Made by a program: the position numbers and the translations under genes
Origin: Chloromonas sp. AAM2
Taxonomy: Eukaryota > Chlorophyta > Chlorophyceae > Chlamydomonadales > Chlamydomonadaceae
Direction of reading: 5' to 3'
Assembly: GCA_004335635.1 (NCBI GenBank)
Contig: QAXH01003935.1
Coordinates: 1 to 35,396, forward strand
Length of the DNA: 35,396 nt
Shown here: in pieces, positions 10,948-20,100 of the stretch
Layout: the number at the start of each line of letters is the position of its first letter
Position numbering within the stretch: position 1 is the first letter of the stretch
Notes under the pieces: model-generated
What the model was told of the DNA's origin: nothing
Seen by the model: only the letters and a program-made list of their open reading frames with translations
The model's database searches: none

Positions 10948-13900
10948 TTACAAACAATATCTGGTCCAAGTCTTACTAATGAGGGCCCACCCATTCTGCA
11001 TGTGATTTACATGGTTGCTTCGCTGCCTGAGTTCATCTTCACAATCAATGGCACCATGCCTCACCTGCAGCAGCGGTGTGAGGCCCCACTCGTCCTCGTC
11101 TTCCACAAAGAAGGCAGCGCCTCGCCCACCGCCTGTGCGCTCTGCCACCAGGTTGTCCTGCCGAACACCTGCATGCACATGGTCTGAGTCAAAGTCACGT
11201 GTGCGCCAGAATGATTGCTCACCAGAGACGCGGCAGAAACGTTGAACTAGCGCAGCTGCCAATCCCGCACCGTGTTCAGCCAGCAGTCATATGTGCATGC
11301 GTGCCAGCGCATGTCCCATCGCTGCTACTAAAACATGTGGATGACGAACGGTTTACGACTTGCAGGCGAGCAACCGCCTCGGAAGCAGGAAATGCTGCGC
11401 GTTAGCACTGGAATACCTTACTCTGCCAAATAGTGCGCAAATGTTCCACGTATTGGTCGCTAGTTCTGACCTTGGACAACCTTGGACGACTTCGGTCCCT
11501 CCCTTGAATATCTTCACGGCGTCGAGTTCTGGGCCTCGTCGTGATCACATGGCTTGCTATCCTCGTCGTTCTCGTTCAGATTAAACGTGCAAGCTTGCAT
11601 GCAAGTACCTCTGCTCACGTCCCATCAATTTCGTGTCCGGTGCCACCCTGGCCAGTGCCTGGTAACTCACCGTGCTTAAACTGTTGCTCTTGCAGAGAAA
11701 GCTGCCTCTTTGCCAGCAGCACTGTTAACACCTTGCCCGGTCGCAAGCTGTTACACGAACCACTGCCTTGCACATGCTCTGACGAGGAAGATGGGCATGC
11801 CGTGACGCCCCAGCTGCAGCGTTCGGCGTCAACCAAACCAGTGATCGTGCTGCCACTCGCATCCTTGCTGCAAGTGTGCATTGCATCCACTGATTGTAAG
11901 CAGTGATTGGCATGTGTATGTGAGTCATCGGGTACTCCATCATGGCTGTTCCGTGCGCCACTGCAAAGTTCAGTGCCACTTGGTGAGAGGTGCTTGAGGC
12001 CTTCTGATCATTACCAGAACACACCAGGCTGAAATGCAAGCCAAACCCACATGCTCGGACATCCTGCATTGTACGTACTCCCTTCAGAACTTGTTCAACA
12101 CACTAACCTTGCTTTCCAGAACGTCCTTCGCATGTCCATGACACCTTGCACACTGAGGGCCACACCCAGCGTGTCCACGTGGCATTGCACGTCGCCAGAT
12201 GCGACCCAACTAGGAAGGATGACCTCCATCACCACCTGAGCGTCAAGACAAAGCATGGGCATCACAACCATGTGACATGTCATGTGTGGTATTGGTCTGC
12301 AATGAATGCTTGGTGCTCCAAAGTTCTGCTTCTGTTCCCACCATGGAAACCCACGAACACCACGCACTGCATTACAGCCAACCACCCATCCTCCGAATTC
12401 CTGCGATGTTTTGCCATCCTGCTTGTGAGCATTTGTTGACATATGTTTGGACGAATACTTGGCTCAGATAAGGGCAAGCCGCATGTCATTTATAATGGCA
12501 AGCTGCATATATGTGTATCTACACCAGGGAAGCCGTCAGAGGACAGGGAACGGGATGGGCACCGCCCTGGCCTACCCTGAGCAAGAAAGCAAAAGAAATG
12601 CAGGGAACAAGGCAGGCAAACCAGACAATACAGGATCAAGCTGCACGTCACATTCCCAGGCTCATGTAAGGATCAGCTGCCTTTCCGTGTTACCGACAGT
12701 TCCTACCTTACTTCTCTCTTTTGCCACAAATCAATCCAACACGTTGATGATACTGGCTGATGGTTTCTCACCTCATCGGTGTCCTGGTGCAGCTGATAGA
12801 TGCCCGGGCCCCCAGCCGCCACTGACCGGACACTGTCTGAGTCCCCAACAAACAGATGCCGCCACGCCCTGCCCCATTCAGCCTTGGGAAGCGCCAGCAC
12901 CACAAAACGGTTGTCAGGTGTCCTGAGGCGCGGCCAGGGCAATGTGATGTCAGTTGCGTCACAGAGCAAAACAAATTATCAAAAGTGCATGAGGATGACA
13001 GAAGCAGTCTTCTGCGTTGCAAGAAAAGAAAAAGAAGTTTGTCAGTTCTGGGACAGTTTGCGTGAATAGATCTGTATCACCACCAGCATCAGCAACACAT
13101 CCCAGTGACAGATGACACTGACCCAACACCACACCACACAATTTCACCACCATAGAAACTTAGTATCGACATACGCATGAAAACTACTACTAGTTCCACA
13201 GACAATTGACAGCCTCATCACGGTGCCACACACAAACTGTCCCAGAACTGGCAAACTTCATTTTTTTTCCTAGTGCTTCAGTGTATCATGGCACTGTGCG
13301 TTGCCAGTTTAGTGCTACAGATGCAATCAACATATGCTCGACGAACTCCATGACATCAACAGTGTCATGCGTCACAGTTACATGATGGCTGCTGGCGCTA
13401 CAAAAGCTACCCAAGCGCAATGCGTAAAAAACAAGCTTTGTTCCCTGTGTGCGTTTTGCTTTCTTGCTCAGAGTAAGCCAGGACGGTGCCCATCTCGTTT
13501 TGTGTCCTGTGATGCTGACGCAAATTCATCACAAGCACAATGAATCCCAGGGCATCAATAACATCATGTGTTGCAGCCGTACTGGCATACTGGCATACTG
13601 CCGTACTGGCATACTGTACCCTATTCAGTCATCTGGTGCACCAAGCTTACCTCATGACCTCCATAGGTAGACTGGTATCCACAGCCCCGGCTAGCTGCCT
13701 GTCCACCACGTAACTGAATGCTGATGGCACTGCTGCTGTCGTTGCCAGCACAAGCTCTCGTTGTGCACTGCAGTCTGTTTGTGACCCTGAGCTGATGCCC
13801 TCTGTCCCATCAGGGCCTGTCCAGACACGCAGAATGCGCCCTGCATCCAGCTCAGTGCATGCCGGCCGGCCCGCAATCCCTACAGCACAGATGCACGCAT

Positions 13901-16759
13901 CTTCTGATGCACATACAACACATACAGCATAGAGTACTACATCTTCTGATGCACGCTCAATCCCCACCACGTTCGTGTAGACATGTGAAAACACTGTTGA
14001 TGACCCTTCAAAGGAGATGTGATGGGGTTTTAACCACCATGACCTGCCCTCAGCAAGAACGGGGACCTTTACCCTAACATTGAAATCAAGAAATGAAACG
14101 GATGTGCTCACTCGACCATGCAGGTCCACCATGCTCACCCTCAGGCATGTGTATGGCAACATACACTGCTGCATCAGTTTGTGTCCACATGTAGTGTCGG
14201 GCCAGCGCGGGCGTGTACCGCCTCTGCACATGCACCAAATGTGCCAGTCACCAGGGACACTGGTGATACTCTATTTGTCATTCTCGAGTCAGATAGGAAC
14301 AACACTCCTGAAGCAAGTGTGCAGTCGATAAAAGCATGGCTGATAAAAGCAGGGCATGCGACCTGCTGTACGTCACTTTAAAGGCCCAGCTGAAAGAAAG
14401 CTGAGGTCAGAACGAAAAACATTGTCAGCATGTGGAACACAAGTCGGCTGTACAGCAGGACTTTGTGAGCAGGGCTGTCTCACCTGCGCTTCAGGCTGCT
14501 GGGCTGCACGTTGTGCATCATCCTGGAACTCCCTCATGGCTGTGCGCCAGTGCTGGGGCATGTATCCAGGCTGAGCCACTTCATGCCTACGGTGTATGAC
14601 GGGTCAAACTTGGTCACATGCCATTTCGACTTGCCCTACAGTAGCTACAGTAGCTGATAAACTTGGTCTTGTCACTAGCAACCACTGGTATGACTATGTT
14701 GTCTGATTTGTAAGAAGACATGCAACACCACTGGCATGGGTTTGTCTTCATGCAATTTAGGCAAGCGGACCAGTGACGGTACACATCGTGTTCTTCTTCA
14801 TGTTTGCATGATATTGTTCAACAGCATACAATTTTCTGAACCTCTTGCAGGTTTGACCTGATGGTCTTATACCCCCCCCCCTGCTGCCTACCCACGTGTG
14901 TGCGTCCTCCAGTCGTTTCTGCTCAAACTCCTTGATGGCCAGTTGCCGGGAGAGGGACCCTGGGGCGTTCACTAGCGGCCAGTGGAGACCCCACTCGCCC
15001 TGAACATTCACATACACGATATAGACGTAGACACAGACTAAACATGTTATTGACAGCTTGTACCCCTTGTAGCTCATAACTGCCTTCCTTGTTCAAGCTT
15101 TGTTTTCATTTGTTGCTCAGGGTAGGCCAGGGCAGTGCCCATTTCTTCCAGTGTTTTGGAGCGGGTTTCCTAGTGTTACAGACACATGTCGTACCTCCCA
15201 TACACAGATATACATTCTGTCAGCTCATTGGCCTGCCTTGCCTGCTTTGTTCCCTGTGTTCGTTTTGCTTTCTTGCTCAGGGTAGGCCAGGGCGGTGCCC
15301 ATCCCGTTCCGCGTCCTCTGACGGCTTCCCGGTGTGCATACACATTGTCTCAAGGAATCATGACCAGGTCTGCTGGGGTTACAACACACACTGCCAGTGA
15401 CACAAAGCCAGCAGTTGCTTCCTTTGGTTCAAACATCCGACCTTTTCGAATTCACTTGCCTTTGCGTGCATGGTACGTGTGCACAGCTCGCACAGGTCAC
15501 AGGCGCACACCCAGCAGCGCCGCGTGGCAGGGCGCCTGCACTGCTCGCATGTGACAACCTGCATGTGGGTAATGCCAGCCGCGTGACAATGCGTGAACAG
15601 AGATGGACTGCGGTATACCCTTTGAACAGCATGTAGAGGATGGTTGGTAATCAAAATCTTTGTGCAAGCTGTTGGGTGAAATGGTGGACTGGCATGCCTC
15701 TGGCAAATGTTAAACATCTTCGCCGGCTGGTGCTTTAGGATGTCTGGCTGGTGACTCATCAAACTTTGCACCGTGGAATTGTGGCTCAGGACTGTGGCTT
15801 CCTCACCAACTCCCCACTAGAGTCCACGTTTTATCAGTTATATGCCACCTTCATGCTGTGTTTATACGTTGCCAACTATTTTTGCATTTCCTTCCCAATT
15901 CACTCCCACACACCAGTTGCGTGGCCGCATTGCAGCGCATGCCCTGGGATGCGAGCACGTCAAGCAGTGCTGCCTCAAGCTGCCCATCGTTGGCATGTGC
16001 AGTGTTGGCAGCCTTGTGGGCCTCTCTTCCAGCATCTGGTACTGCACAAGTGACATTTCCTTCCTCCTCTTCATCGGACTCCCAGATGTCCGCCAGAGTC
16101 GTGGGTTTCTGTTCATGTTGCTGGGCCTGTTGTACCTCTTGAAGGTCATGGCTGGGTGGTTCTCCTTGTTCATGGGCTGTGAAGTAATCTGCGGCCTTGA
16201 TCTGCAGCTAGACAAGGTATATGAACAAACCATGTATTCCACTGGTGTACAAATCCCAAAGAGGGTTTGCTTACCAACGAGAAGCTGCCAACGAACAGCT
16301 GCCTTTGTTCACAAAACAACCTTCAACAATCAATCTTTGTTGCCAACACACATCTCTGAGGCAAAGCATGTATCGAACCGCATGAGATCTTCGTCACCTG
16401 ATCGTGGTAGGCCGCCCGTTGCTTGGGGTCCAACAGTACTGCTGCTGCAGCTTGCAGGCCAGCGAAGACCTGTGCATCTCCGCCCTTATCGGGGTGGTAG
16501 ATTCTAGCGAGGTCCCGGTACGCCTGTAAAGTATCAGGGCTGGCTGTTGCATCCGATTTTGAAAGCCTGCTGACGAGCGTTCATTAACATGCTGCTTGGA
16601 TCAGACGAACAAGCCAAAAGATGACGAGGACGGAGCAGCACATGTGGCCATCACCTTACGAATGTCTGCATCTGTCGTCTGTGGCCCTTCGCTTAGCTGC
16701 AGTGTGTCATAATGCGTGCGGCCAAATGGCTCGTCCGGTACCGCACGCCATTGGCTCAT
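10948..16759 (-). CDS. J-domain / B-box-like zinc finger / double CS (p23-like) co-chaperone, 13 exons
   Basis: Exons (5' to 3'): 16759-16655, 16523-16398, 16201-15914, 15558-15460, 14999-14892, 14570-14484, 14223-14139, 13840-13651, 12922-12772, 12235-12108, 11867-11671, 11168-11065, 10995-10948; all phases match, 571 residues. An in-frame stop precedes ATG 16759. The J domain (residues about 15-78) has THYDTLQLSEG, then AYRDLARIYHPDKGGD with HPD at 45-47, needed to stimulate HSP70. An acidic linker (SDEEEEG) follows. Residues 177-212 form a Cys/His cluster, CEQC...CWVCACDLCELC...H...H, like a B-box. A first CS domain (about 282-390) shows YMWTQTDAAVYVAIHMP, SYVVDRQLAGAVDTS and KAEWGRAWRHLF; a second p23-like region (about 414-520) shows VVMEVILPSW and PGKVLTVLLAKRQLSLQEQQFKHG. 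CS folds usually contact HSP90, so a dual HSP70/HSP90 role is inferred. Intron 4 uses a GC-AG donor. Exon 13 is the least certain. Confidence 0.82.
12519..12620 (+). repeat. Dispersed repeat family R1, copy A (intron 9 of co-chaperone gene)
   Basis: Reads ACCAGGGAAGCCGTC, then GGGATGGGCACCGCCCTGGC, CTACCCTGAGCAAGAAAGC and a purine-rich tail with GCAGGGAACAAGGCAGGCAA. Taken as the reference orientation for the family. It lies inside an intron, in no frame of the host gene. Confidence 0.75.
13020..13270. mobile_element. MITE-like element with about 30-bp terminal inverted repeats
   Basis: The left end near 13023-13064 reads AAAAGAAAAAGAAG then TTTGTCAGTTCTGGGACAGT. The right end near 13222-13270 is its inverse: AAACTGTCCCAGAACTGGCA then AACTTCATTTTTTTT. 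The ends match over about 30 bp with one or two differences and enclose about 165 bp without an open frame. It lies in intron 8 of the co-chaperone gene. The same end motif occurs at 9831 and 18211, so the family is dispersed. Target-site duplications could not be set with confidence. A non-autonomous DNA transposon is the simplest reading. Confidence 0.65.
13437..13521 (-). repeat. Dispersed repeat family R1, copy B (intron 8 of co-chaperone gene)
   Basis: Inverse orientation to copy A: TTTGTTCCCTGTGTGCGTTT, then TTGCTTTCTTGCTCAGAGTA, GCCAGGACGGTGCCCATC and GATGCTGACGC. Clearly related to copy D at 15231, with about 10-15 percent divergence by eye. Confidence 0.7.
13577..13620 (+). repeat. 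Minisatellite, unit CCGTACTGGCATACTGG
   Basis: The words CCGTACTGGCATACTG and GGCATACTG repeat about three times head to tail. It lies in intron 8 of the co-chaperone gene, about 30 bp downstream of the exon 8 donor. Confidence 0.7.
15080..15180 (-). repeat. Dispersed repeat family R1, copy C (intron 4 of co-chaperone gene)
   Basis: Reads TTTGTTGCTCAGGGTAGGCC, AGGGCAGTGCCCATTTCTTC and GGGTTTCCTAGTGTTAC. It is more diverged than copy D, which lies only about 150 bp further on in the same orientation and the same intron. Confidence 0.7.
15231..15340 (-). repeat. Dispersed repeat family R1, copy D (intron 4 of co-chaperone gene)
   Basis: Best match to copy A after reversal: TTCCCTGTGTTCGTTTTGCT, TTCTTGCTCAGGGTAGGCCA, GGGCGGTGCCCATCCCGTTC, then CTCTGACGGCTTCCCGGTGT. 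The pyrimidine-rich side precedes TTGCTCAGGGTAGG in every copy of this orientation. Confidence 0.75.
16397..16680 (-). repeat. Left (parental) arm of an inverted duplication spanning the J-domain exon
   Basis: This segment covers the end of exon 1, intron 1 and exon 2 of the co-chaperone gene. Its reverse complement is recognisable at 16837-17044: GACGACAGATGCAGACAT with the following GTGATGGC, CTGATCCAAG in the intron, the acceptor CTTTACAG and the exon words GGCGGAGATGCACAGG are shared. The arms are separated by about 155 bp that includes the start codon. Confidence 0.75.
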
Positions 16760-16836
16760 CTTGGGAGTGCCGCCAAGAGCTGTGAGGTTGATGGCAAAAA
16801 TGACGAATCAAGTGCCTCGAATCAATTCGTCATCAT

Positions 16837-17044
16837 ACGACAGAGGCAGACATGAGGTGATGGCCCTTGTCCTTTTTCGGCTGATCCAAGGGCTGTTGCA
16901 AGCTTTTAAATCGACAGTTTCAATGCTTTACAGGCGCACCAAGACCTCGCAAGGCACCATCACCCTGGTAAAGGCGGAGATGCACAGGCCTTCGGTCGCT
17001 TGCCACAAGCGGACCACAAGCAGCGGGCGGGCTACCCATCACAG
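16837..17044 (+). pseudogene. Decayed inverted copy of the J-domain exon (with part of its intron)
   Basis: On the plus strand, opposite to the parent gene, CTTTACAG (16926-16933) is followed by an exon-like stretch that reads AHQDLARHHHPGKGGDAQAF. The parent exon reads AYRDLARIYHPDKGGDAQVF. The catalytic Asp of HPD has become Gly, and the second half has lost about 16 bases relative to the parent. Similarity extends about 95 bp upstream into the copied intron and exon 1 end. No J-domain start or donor site remains in usable form. It is a non-functional duplicate. Confidence 0.8.
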
Positions 17045-17175
17045 TTTGGTCACTCCAAAAAGGGGTGATGTGGATGTATGGTGAGGATGCATTCAGGCAT
17101 CGCACAGTGGTCCGTCCACTACTGTTATATATCCATGCTTGTTGTGCAGTAGTGTACAGTCATAGATTAGCAGAC

Positions 17176-17250
17176 CAGAAACGGGATGTTCACCGCCTTG
17201 AGAAGAAAGGCGGGAAGACAGGCAAAACGTGGCCAGAAGGCACAAGGAAG
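17176..17250 (+). repeat. Dispersed repeat family R1, partial copy E
   Basis: Contains AGAAACGGGATGTTCACCGC, CTTGAGAAGAAAGGCGGGAA and a purine-rich tail with GGCAGGGAAACAAG, matching the middle and tail of copy A but lacking the GGAAGCCGTC start and the TACCC block. It lies in the spacer upstream of the co-chaperone gene. Confidence 0.5.
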
Positions 17251-17490
17251 GCAGGGAAACAAGTCAAAGGGAGCACAGCAGGCGTGTACAAGCACGTCAA
17301 GAAACGTGCATAGCTCACCTCATGCAACAACAGGACTGAAGACGTGAAAGCACCGCAGGCCACAGTCAATGTGAATCAAGCAAAACGTTGATTCTATTTG
17401 TCATGCCAACGGACAATGGACAAAGTGGTCCATACTTTGCAGCACTTCCAGCATAACTCGTGCATTCAGCAATGAATGCACCGAACCTAC

Positions 17491-17693
17491 AAAATTGCCG
17501 CTATGACACCCAGGTCGATCCACTCCTCCCAGGTGCTAGGGTGGTAGTCGGTGCCAATCATCACCTCATCAGATGTGATGATCACACCCCACAGCTGCAC
17601 GATTCCAGGCTCATCTTTTATAAAGTTGATCTCCCTAAGCAGCCGAACCAAACGCTCAGGCTCATTATCAGGCCTGAGGCGCTGTATGGCTAC
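17491..17693 (-). pseudogene. Orphan protein-kinase exon (N-lobe) lacking the catalytic lysine
   Basis: After an acceptor at 17694, the minus strand reads VAIQRLRPDNEPERLVRLLR, then EINFIKDEPGIVQLWGVI and TDYHPSTWEEWIDLGVIA. This matches kinase strands beta-3 to helix D: VAI(K), the helix C Glu in REI, GIVQLWGV as beta-4/5, and a hinge at TDYHP. The beta-3 Lys is Gln here. The exon ends at a good donor (GTAGGT, 17490) that overlaps a possible TAG stop. I found no glycine loop upstream and no catalytic loop (HRD) or DFG downstream before the next gene. It is either a relic or an exon of a gene whose other parts are unrecognisable. Confidence 0.6.
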
Positions 17694-17751
17694 CTGCACA
17701 AAGGCCTTGCATGCACGTTCTGTGCTCTGTTCCTGTTTTGCGTGGCTGGTT

Positions 17752-17891
17752 GCCTTCCTTGTTCATTCCTGCCTTTTCTGCCTTTGGCCTATTTCTGCTT
17801 TTCTTCCTGCCTTTCTTCTCCTTTCTTGCTCAGGGTAGGTCAGGGCGGTACACAAACCGCCCCGTGTCCTTTGATGGCTTCCCTGATGTAA
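17752..17891 (-). repeat. Dispersed repeat family R1, copy F with long pyrimidine tract
   Basis: A pyrimidine-rich run (17752-17826, rich in CTTTTCTTCCTGCC) leads into CTTTCTTGCTCAGGGTAGGT, CAGGGCGGTAC and GATGGCTTCCCTGATGTAAC. It lies between the orphan kinase exon and the unknown gene at 18018-19455. Confidence 0.75.
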
Positions 17892-17967
17892 CAAATCAAT
17901 TATGGTGTTTACATCTACAGGAGGTTTGGCACCGGCCCTGGCTCGCATGCAAGCTGCGATTTTGAGT

Positions 17968-17972
17968 TTACA
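17968..17972 (-). terminator. TGTAA polyadenylation signal of the unknown gene
   Basis: On the minus strand TGTAA occurs 46 bases after the stop codon of the gene at 18018-19455. TGTAA is the usual poly(A) signal of chlorophyte nuclear genes. It supports the proposed terminal exon. Confidence 0.55.
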
Positions 17973-18017
17973 TGTATTGTAGTGACAGTACCTAAGGTGA
18001 TGATGATTGCAACGTCA

Positions 18018-19455
18018 TTAGCGCTTATTAGATCTGCGATGGACGATTGTGGGGTCATTGGGGTTTGTGATGAGCAAGGGTTGCAGCCAGTCACCGACCG
18101 CCATCTTGGCACTCTTGAGGAGTGAATTGACCTGCCTCCTTTCCGGGCACCAGGTAGGACTAACTTGTAGGTCTGCTTGTTTGATGGCCATGTTTGCCGG
18201 CCAGACGACAGATGTTTGCCAGTTCTGGGACAGTTGACAAAGACAATTCTGCAGCCAGTGTGGCAACAGGGGACAAGGGGACAACTTCATAGGACTTGGA
18301 TTGTGGTGCTCGGGCTTGGACTCGGACTCGGGTGGATTGTGTTGGTCAAGTGTCATAATACATTGACATGTTGTGGTCGTGTGTGTGTTGGTTGGCAGTG
18401 ATTCAACTGCCCGTACATGCAGTTGAACGAAGAATTGCTGCCAGTACTGGGACAACAGTGGGACATATTCATACTGGGTCATTACCACAAACCACTCGCA
18501 CCGCACACTCCAAGCTCGGCAGACGCTCAACAGCCAAACGCAAAAGCTCATCAGTAAACGCAGAAGCTCAACAGTGTCCAGTGTCCAGCAGTGTCCAGTG
18601 TCCAGTGTCCAGCAATGCAGAAGCTCAATTGCAAACACAGGCTGCTGGCTCAGCTGCAAAAGTAACCTGACTCTGTGTGCTCTGTCCTTACGGGTGGCAG
18701 CACACGCATGGCGAGAACGCGCAGTGCCTCCATGAAAAGCGTCAATGGTCCCTGGCGGCCTATCACCTGCATGCAGACAACCAACAAGTTCCATGTGATC
18801 CTGTCTTGACGATGCCCGCGGTTATGAGGAACCATTGCGCATCCAGCCTTGACACAGGAATGAACTCATGCTGATACACTTCCCCTGCACATGCACAAGT
18901 GAGACCCACAATCACCTCGCGTATGTGATACCACTGCACGACCTGCCTGTCGCCCCATTCCTTGATGCCATCACACTCCTGTGCCTCGTGCACGGCTGCG
19001 GCAAGTGCTACGGCAGGAATGGCTGCAGCCAAGCCATGGTGATGGGCAATATGACCATGCAGATCATTGACCACACCGGGGGGCAGGTGGCCCAGAAGGC
19101 TGCTGACATCCTGTCAGATGGTGAAACACTCAGCAAAGGAAGATCAAATTGCTGTTCATGCCGGGTGTGGCTCTGCAACTGAACACAAGGAAGGCCACCT
19201 TGCGTTTCATCTTGGGCATATTGCCAGGCTTAAAGTCAACAATCTGGATCTCGTCAATCTGGACCAACACCGGCAGTTTGGTGGATTAGTGGTAAGCGGG
19301 CGGTTCAACAGTAGCTCGGCAAGCGAGTAGCTAGTAGTTTGGCCCTGTGCGAGCCGCTATGAGCTGAGCCGGAGCCTCCGAAATTAACCAGCCCACATGC
19401 ACTTACGCTTCCGGCTTTCCGACGCTTTGATCTGAAGTGCGGAGAGCAGAGTCAT
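18018..19455 (-). CDS. Small multi-exon protein of unknown function
   Basis: Four well-supported exons in phase 0: 19258-19199 (IDEIQIVDFKPGNMPKMKRK), 19110-18916 (DVSSLLGHLPPGVVNDLHGH onward, 65 residues), 18766-18692 (VIGRQGPLTLFMEALRVLAM onward) and 18131-18018 (VNSLLKSAKMAVGDWLQPLL onward, ending HRRSNKR and TAA). The start is unsettled. ATG 19455 opens MTLLSALQIKASESRK before a perfect GTAAGT donor at 19406, but its phase (1) does not fit exon 2; an undetected small exon could bridge them. Alternatively the protein begins at ATG 19219 in exon 2, giving 134 residues. The product is largely helical, with a His/Ala-rich segment in exon 3 and a basic C-terminus; I see no signal peptide, membrane span or known motif. 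Function not assigned. Confidence 0.55.
18208..18240 (+). repeat. Single copy of the TTTGCCAGTTCTGGGACA motif
   Basis: GATGTTTGCCAGTTCTGGGA followed by CAGTTGACAA matches the MITE-like ends at 13020-13270. It lies in the last intron of the unknown gene. A weaker relative (CTGCCAGTACTGGGACAACA) lies near 18439. No clean inverted partner was found. Confidence 0.55.
18572..18613 (+). repeat. Short tandem repeat, unit CAGTGTC
   Basis: CAGTGTC with interspersed CAG repeats about six times within the last intron of the unknown gene. It is flanked by the related words CAGAAGCTCAACAGTG (18561) and GCAGAAGCTCAATTGC (18617), so the array sits inside a slightly larger duplication. Confidence 0.65.
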
Positions 19456-19553
19456 GATGTCGTGATCGTAACTGATGACATCACCACGAGTGTCACCCGT
19501 GACGCGCCCAACCACAACGCGTTCCTCCACCCACACTCCGCTCAGTCAGAACC

Positions 19554-19859
19554 ATGCCGTTCGATCAGTGCCCACTATTCCGACGAGGAGGAGGAAAGAT
19601 GACATCACTGCCACTCCAGTGCGACTGTCTTTTATACTCATTAACCAACCCTTCAACGCAAGCCACATTCAGAGCACTTGAAGATTCTTTGGCTTTTGTC
19701 ATGAATGTCATGCAACTTTTTGAGATGCAGGTTCCTCGGCTGCTGTGGCAGTTGGCATTGCAAGTGCCGGAGAAGTACGGCATGCATCAACAAACAGCCC
19801 AGCAACAGAGGGCTGTTCACATACTCTTGCACAGATATGCAGCTGTTACAGCAAAATGA
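19554..19859 (+). CDS. Possible small single-exon gene, unknown product
   Basis: ATG 19554 opens 101 codons, starting MPFDQCPLFRRGGGKMTSLP and ending in a helical-looking segment (LLWQLALQVPEKYG, then QQRAVHILLHRYAAVTAK). It begins 98 bp from the divergent minus-strand ATG at 19455, which would suit a shared promoter. No homology, signal peptide or TGTAA signal was recognised. It may be chance or a first exon. Confidence 0.22.
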   Translation: MPFDQCPLFRRGGGKMTSLPLQCDCLLYSLTNPSTQATFRALEDSLAFVMNVMQLFEMQVPRLLWQLALQVPEKYGMHQQTAQQQRAVHILLHRYAAVTAK

Positions 19860-20100
19860 AGCAAAGGCTGAACAGTGACAGGGCAGAAGGCTGCGGGTGA
19901 TTCCATGTGTTCAGGCGTACCTTACTGACGACACAATGATGTATATGTATTTACACAATGATGAACAAACTGTTGGTTGGTACCAAAGGAAAGGTTGATG
20001 GTATTTCATGGTGCAACAGTGTCTGGCACACCTTGCACTGTTCTGTGACTCTGGTTTTGCTTGGTTTAAATGGTGATCATCAGGTCCCTGCCATCAGGTC
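19860..20100. other. Non-coding spacer with a short tandem duplication
   Basis: No gene was recognised. CATCAGGTCCCTGC occurs twice in tandem at about 20080-20104, directly before the decayed GatB exon copy, and GGTGATCATCAGGT recurs near 20232. Confidence 0.45.

Noticed and set aside
12525..12620. Peptide-like conservation (GTALTYPEQE) among several open frames
   Set aside because: It results from translating the same dispersed nucleotide repeat. The copies differ by indels that break the frame and lie in introns and spacers.
12969..13030. Extending co-chaperone exon 9 upstream to read CDATDITLPWPRL
   Set aside because: There is no acceptor AG before an in-frame TAA, and the phase fits exactly when the acceptor CTCAG at 12923 is used.
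13820..14130. Reading the open stretch between co-chaperone exons 7 and 8 as one continuous exon
   Set aside because: The direct join of 14139 to 13840 keeps phase and restores the order of CS-domain strands. The intervening sequence contains a duplicated word (CATCTTCTGATGCAC) and no CS-like residues.
15842..16507. 221-codon open frame on the plus strand
   Set aside because: It is antisense to exons 2 and 3 of the co-chaperone gene, whose coding phase and J-domain similarity are clear.
18018..18794. 258-codon uninterrupted minus-strand frame
   Set aside because: Only the final 37 codons fit the proposed terminal exon. The rest runs through a CAGTGTC array, a transposon-like motif and intron sequence.
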